Source of the DNA: Variovorax ginsengisoli
Lineage (GTDB): Bacteria; Pseudomonadota; Gammaproteobacteria; Burkholderiales; Burkholderiaceae_C
Reading direction: 5' to 3'
Length of the DNA: 64,000 bases
Assembly: GCF_030486595.1 (NCBI RefSeq)
Contig: NZ_JAUJZH010000003.1
Span: 62,001-126,000, forward strand
Shown here one piece after another: positions 62,276-64,000 of the stretch. The notes beneath the pieces are model-generated. The model worked only from the letters and a program-made list of their open reading frames with translations. It did not search any database and was not told the DNA's origin. Position 1 is the first letter of the stretch. The number at the start of each line of letters is the position of its first letter. A program made the translations under genes and the position numbers.

Positions 62276-62776
62276 TCAGGTGACGTTGAGTTTCTTCTGC
62301 TCGGCCATGTCGGTGGGCGGGTTGCCGGTGATGGCGGCCTTGGCCATCTTGAACAACTGCACCATCTTGCTGTCGTCGACGTCCCAGTATTCGGCGTCGA
62401 CGATGCGCACCGCCAGCAGGCCCAGGTTCGGGTCGCCGGCGCCCTTCGGAAACCAGGACTTGGCCATGGTGTTGAAGAGCTCCTCCTTCTTCGCCGCATC
62501 TTCCTGCAGCGTGGCCTGGCCCGAGACCGAGACGTAGCTGTCGGCGTCGATGTCGGCGTAGGCGACGTTGACGCTCGGATCGGTGGCGACGTGGCGCGCG
62601 ATCTCCCCGTCCTTCGGAATGAAGAAGTACAGGGTCGCGCCCTCGTCGAGCTTCTTGTTCTGCGTCGTCAGCGGATGGCTGTGAAGCTGGCCGTCGCTGT
62701 GGCGGTGGGTCAGCATGCCGAAGCGGGTGTCCTTGATCAGCTCCCACAGATTGGCTTGTTCGTCGGTTTGGCTCAT
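62276..62776 (-). CDS. Pyridoxamine 5'-phosphate oxidase-related protein (general stress protein 26-like)
   Basis: FMN-binding split-barrel protein of 166 residues. FGMLTHRHSDGQLHSHPLTT, LYFFIPKDGEIARHV and VNVAYADIDADSYVSVSGQA match the general stress FMN-binding family; WFPKG and VDAEYWD also occur in it. The reaction is unknown. It lies convergent to acnB and 134 bp downstream of the XRE gene, with no sign that they form an operon. Confidence 0.85.
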   Translation of the reverse strand: MSQTDEQANLWELIKDTRFGMLTHRHSDGQLHSHPLTTQNKKLDEGATLYFFIPKDGEIARHVATDPSVNVAYADIDADSYVSVSGQATLQEDAAKKEELFNTMAKSWFPKGAGDPNLGLLAVRIVDAEYWDVDDSKMVQLFKMAKAAITGNPPTDMAEQKKLNVT

Positions 62777-62910
62777 TCGCGGTTCTCCGGTGTGTATCGG
62801 TGGATCGAAGCCCCGACGCTAGGGCCGTCCCGAGCGACGGCATGCGCTGGGCGGGCGCATTTGCGTGTCGTCCAGGACCGACGTGCGTGCGACGCGCTGC
62901 CGCCTGTTTT

Positions 62911-63732
62911 TCAGCGGCCGGCGAGCGTGCTCAGTGCCTTCGCGGTCTGCGCATCGGCCGGAAAGAAGGATTCGACCGCGAGTTCCTGCAAGGTGACGTC
63001 GACCGGCGTGCCGAAGATCGTCGTCGTGCTGATGAAGCTCAGCACGCCCTGCGGCGTCACGAGCTGGAAGGGCACGACCACGTTGGAGAGTTCGCCGCCG
63101 GCGGCCGGTGCGTCGTGGCTCACCTGGGGTTGCGGGTAGGCGGCCAGCTCGTCGTGCAGCTCGGCCAGCGTGGCGTCGCCGGTGGCGGCGATCTGCTGCT
63201 GCAGCCGTTCGAGCAGGTGCGCCCGCCATTGCGCCAGGTTGGCGATCCGCGGCGCCAGGCCGTCCGGATGCAGGCTCAGGCGCAACACGTTGACCGGCGC
63301 CTCGACCAGATGCGGGGCCGCGCCGGCCATCAGCATCGGCACCAGCGCGTTGTGCGCCACCAGGTTCCAGTGGCGGTCGACCGCCAGCGCCGGATAGGGT
63401 TCGTGGCCCTTGAGCACCAGGTCGACGGCCCGCCGTGCCGCCGCCAGCGCCGGGTCGTCGAGGGAGCGCTGCCGGTACATGGGGGCGTAGCCGGCCGCCA
63501 CCAGCAGCGCGTTGCGCTCGCGCAGCGGCACGTCGAGCCGTTCCGCCAGCCGCAGCACCATCTCGCGGCTGGGTTCGGCGCGGCCGGTCTCGACATAGCT
63601 CAGGTGCCGGGTCGACACCTGCGCCTCGTGGGCCAGGTCGAGCTGGCTCAGGCGCCGGTGCTGGCGCCAGTGTCGAAGGTGGGCGCCGAAGGGGTCGGCC
63701 GCGGTCGGGGGGGCGCTGCTCGGGGTGTTCAT
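62911..63732 (-). CDS. XRE-family regulator with MmyB-like ligand domain
   Basis: Regulator of 273 residues. A helix-turn-helix of the Xre/Cro type (LRHWRQHRRLSQLDLAHEAQ, VSTRHLSYVETGRAEPSREM) is followed by a MmyB-like PAS-related ligand-binding domain (AVDRHWNLVAHNALVPML, NVLRLSLHPDGLAPRIANL). I chose the ATG at 63732, which has AGGATGG upstream; an ATG at 63741 is the alternative. It is divergent from acnA, with a palindrome between, so it probably controls acnA and itself. Confidence 0.88.
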   Translation of the reverse strand: MNTPSSAPPTAADPFGAHLRHWRQHRRLSQLDLAHEAQVSTRHLSYVETGRAEPSREMVLRLAERLDVPLRERNALLVAAGYAPMYRQRSLDDPALAAARRAVDLVLKGHEPYPALAVDRHWNLVAHNALVPMLMAGAAPHLVEAPVNVLRLSLHPDGLAPRIANLAQWRAHLLERLQQQIAATGDATLAELHDELAAYPQPQVSHDAPAAGGELSNVVVPFQLVTPQGVLSFISTTTIFGTPVDVTLQELAVESFFPADAQTAKALSTLAGR

Positions 63733-63766
63733 GGCCGCCATCCTAGTGAAGCGGCGCAGGACGGCC

Positions 63767-63830
63767 ATGACCTGCGAGGTCATCGACCCGGCGCAGCGGG
63801 CCGGGGGGCGACTGCAGCCGAGGTCATCGA
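63767..63830. promoter_or_regulatory. Operator-like palindrome and direct repeat between the XRE gene and acnA
   Basis: ATGACCT-GCG-AGGTCAT is a perfect 7-bp inverted repeat with a 3-bp centre (63767-63783). The 12-mer CGAGGTCATCGA occurs twice (63775-63786 and 63819-63830), 44 bp apart, about four helical turns. The second copy lies where the spacer of an acnA promoter would be (-10-like TATCTT at 63838-63843). This fits cooperative repression by the adjacent XRE protein. Confidence 0.65.
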
Positions 63831-63877
63831 ACCCTGCTATCTTTGAGGCGCTTCCACGAAAACACAGGAGTTTCCAC

Positions 63878-64000
63878 ATGGCCAAAGCCCCGGCGCACGC
63901 CTTCGCCCCCACGCTCAAGACCTTCAAGACCGCATCGGGCAAGGCCGGAAAGTACTGGTCGCTCAAGGAACTCGCGAAGCAATATCCCAACGTCGCCAAG
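63878..64000 (+). CDS. acnA: Aconitate hydratase A (partial, N-terminus only)
   Basis: The first 41 codons of an aconitase A. The visible start MAKAPAHAFAPTLKTFKTAS, followed by KYWSLKELAKQYPNVAK, matches the conserved AcnA N-terminus (FxxTLKxFxTASGKxGxYYSLxxLAxxFP). ACAGGAG lies eight bases before the ATG. The catalytic domains are outside the window. It would be the second aconitase gene within 1.7 kb of acnB. Confidence 0.8.
   Translation, partial: MAKAPAHAFAPTLKTFKTASGKAGKYWSLKELAKQYPNVAK

Overview
This is a 64-kb, GC-rich, gene-dense stretch of core chromosome from a beta-proteobacterium, almost certainly a Burkholderiales member of the Comamonadaceae (Variovorax/Ramlibacter/Acidovorax-like). 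The evidence is the gene order (rpmF-plsX-fabHDG-acpP-fabF-rpoE-degP-lepA-lepB-rnc-era-recO-pdxJ-acpS; leuCDB-asd-fimV-truA-trpFBA-accD; sdhCDABE-gltA beside mdh/acnB/acnA), the protein sequences, and short GC-rich interspersed palindromes typical of that family. I see no tRNA, rRNA, CRISPR, transposase, integrase or phage gene.

Layout. 1-2824 (minus): the promoter-proximal end of an exopolysaccharide operon (polyprenyl-phosphate sugar transferase, ManC, and a GDP-L-fucose synthase cut by the window edge). 3291-6380 (minus): RNase E. 6923-10045 (plus): rluC, a HAD phosphatase, a Rieske protein and an SppA-like peptidase. 10068-12563 (minus): maf, a divergent RsmI-like methyltransferase and an MFS transporter. 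12601-23450 (plus): yceD-rpmF, the fatty-acid synthesis genes, then the envelope-stress sigma factor with its anti-sigma factor, RseB-like regulator and DegP protease. 23973-31864 (plus): lepA, lepB, a DUF4845 gene, rnc, era, recO, pdxJ, acpS, nagZ, mostly coupled by ATGA overlaps. 31869-35957 (minus): a LON-domain protein, then lysS, an Hsp70-like protein and a YgjP-type metallopeptidase. 36007-36564 (plus): a YggT membrane protein. 36690-49608 (minus): a LysR regulator, leuCD, leuB, asd, fimV, truA, trpFBA, accD. 49728-64000: an entericidin-type lipoprotein and a TCA-cycle supercluster (gltA, sdhE, sdhBADC, a GntR regulator, mdh, a trans-aconitate methyltransferase, a CitE-like lyase, a periplasmic protein, acnB, a PPOX protein, an XRE regulator and the start of acnA).

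How it fits together. The fatty-acid genes supply acyl-ACP for the envelope, and the sigma-E unit that senses envelope damage follows directly. The last third is central carbon metabolism with two local regulators, each with a clean palindrome in its divergent promoter region (TCTTATATAAGA for GntR/mdh; ATGACCT-GCG-AGGTCAT for XRE/acnA).

I do not see a convincing novel defence, secretion or biosynthetic system. The best leads are non-coding: a short promoter-to-terminator unit upstream of lepA, the two operator candidates, a terminator flush against the plsX start, and a pair of related GC-rich interspersed elements. Among proteins, a lysozyme-inhibitor-like periplasmic protein, a divergent RsmI paralogue, and an Hsp70-metallopeptidase pair coupled to lysS merit a look.
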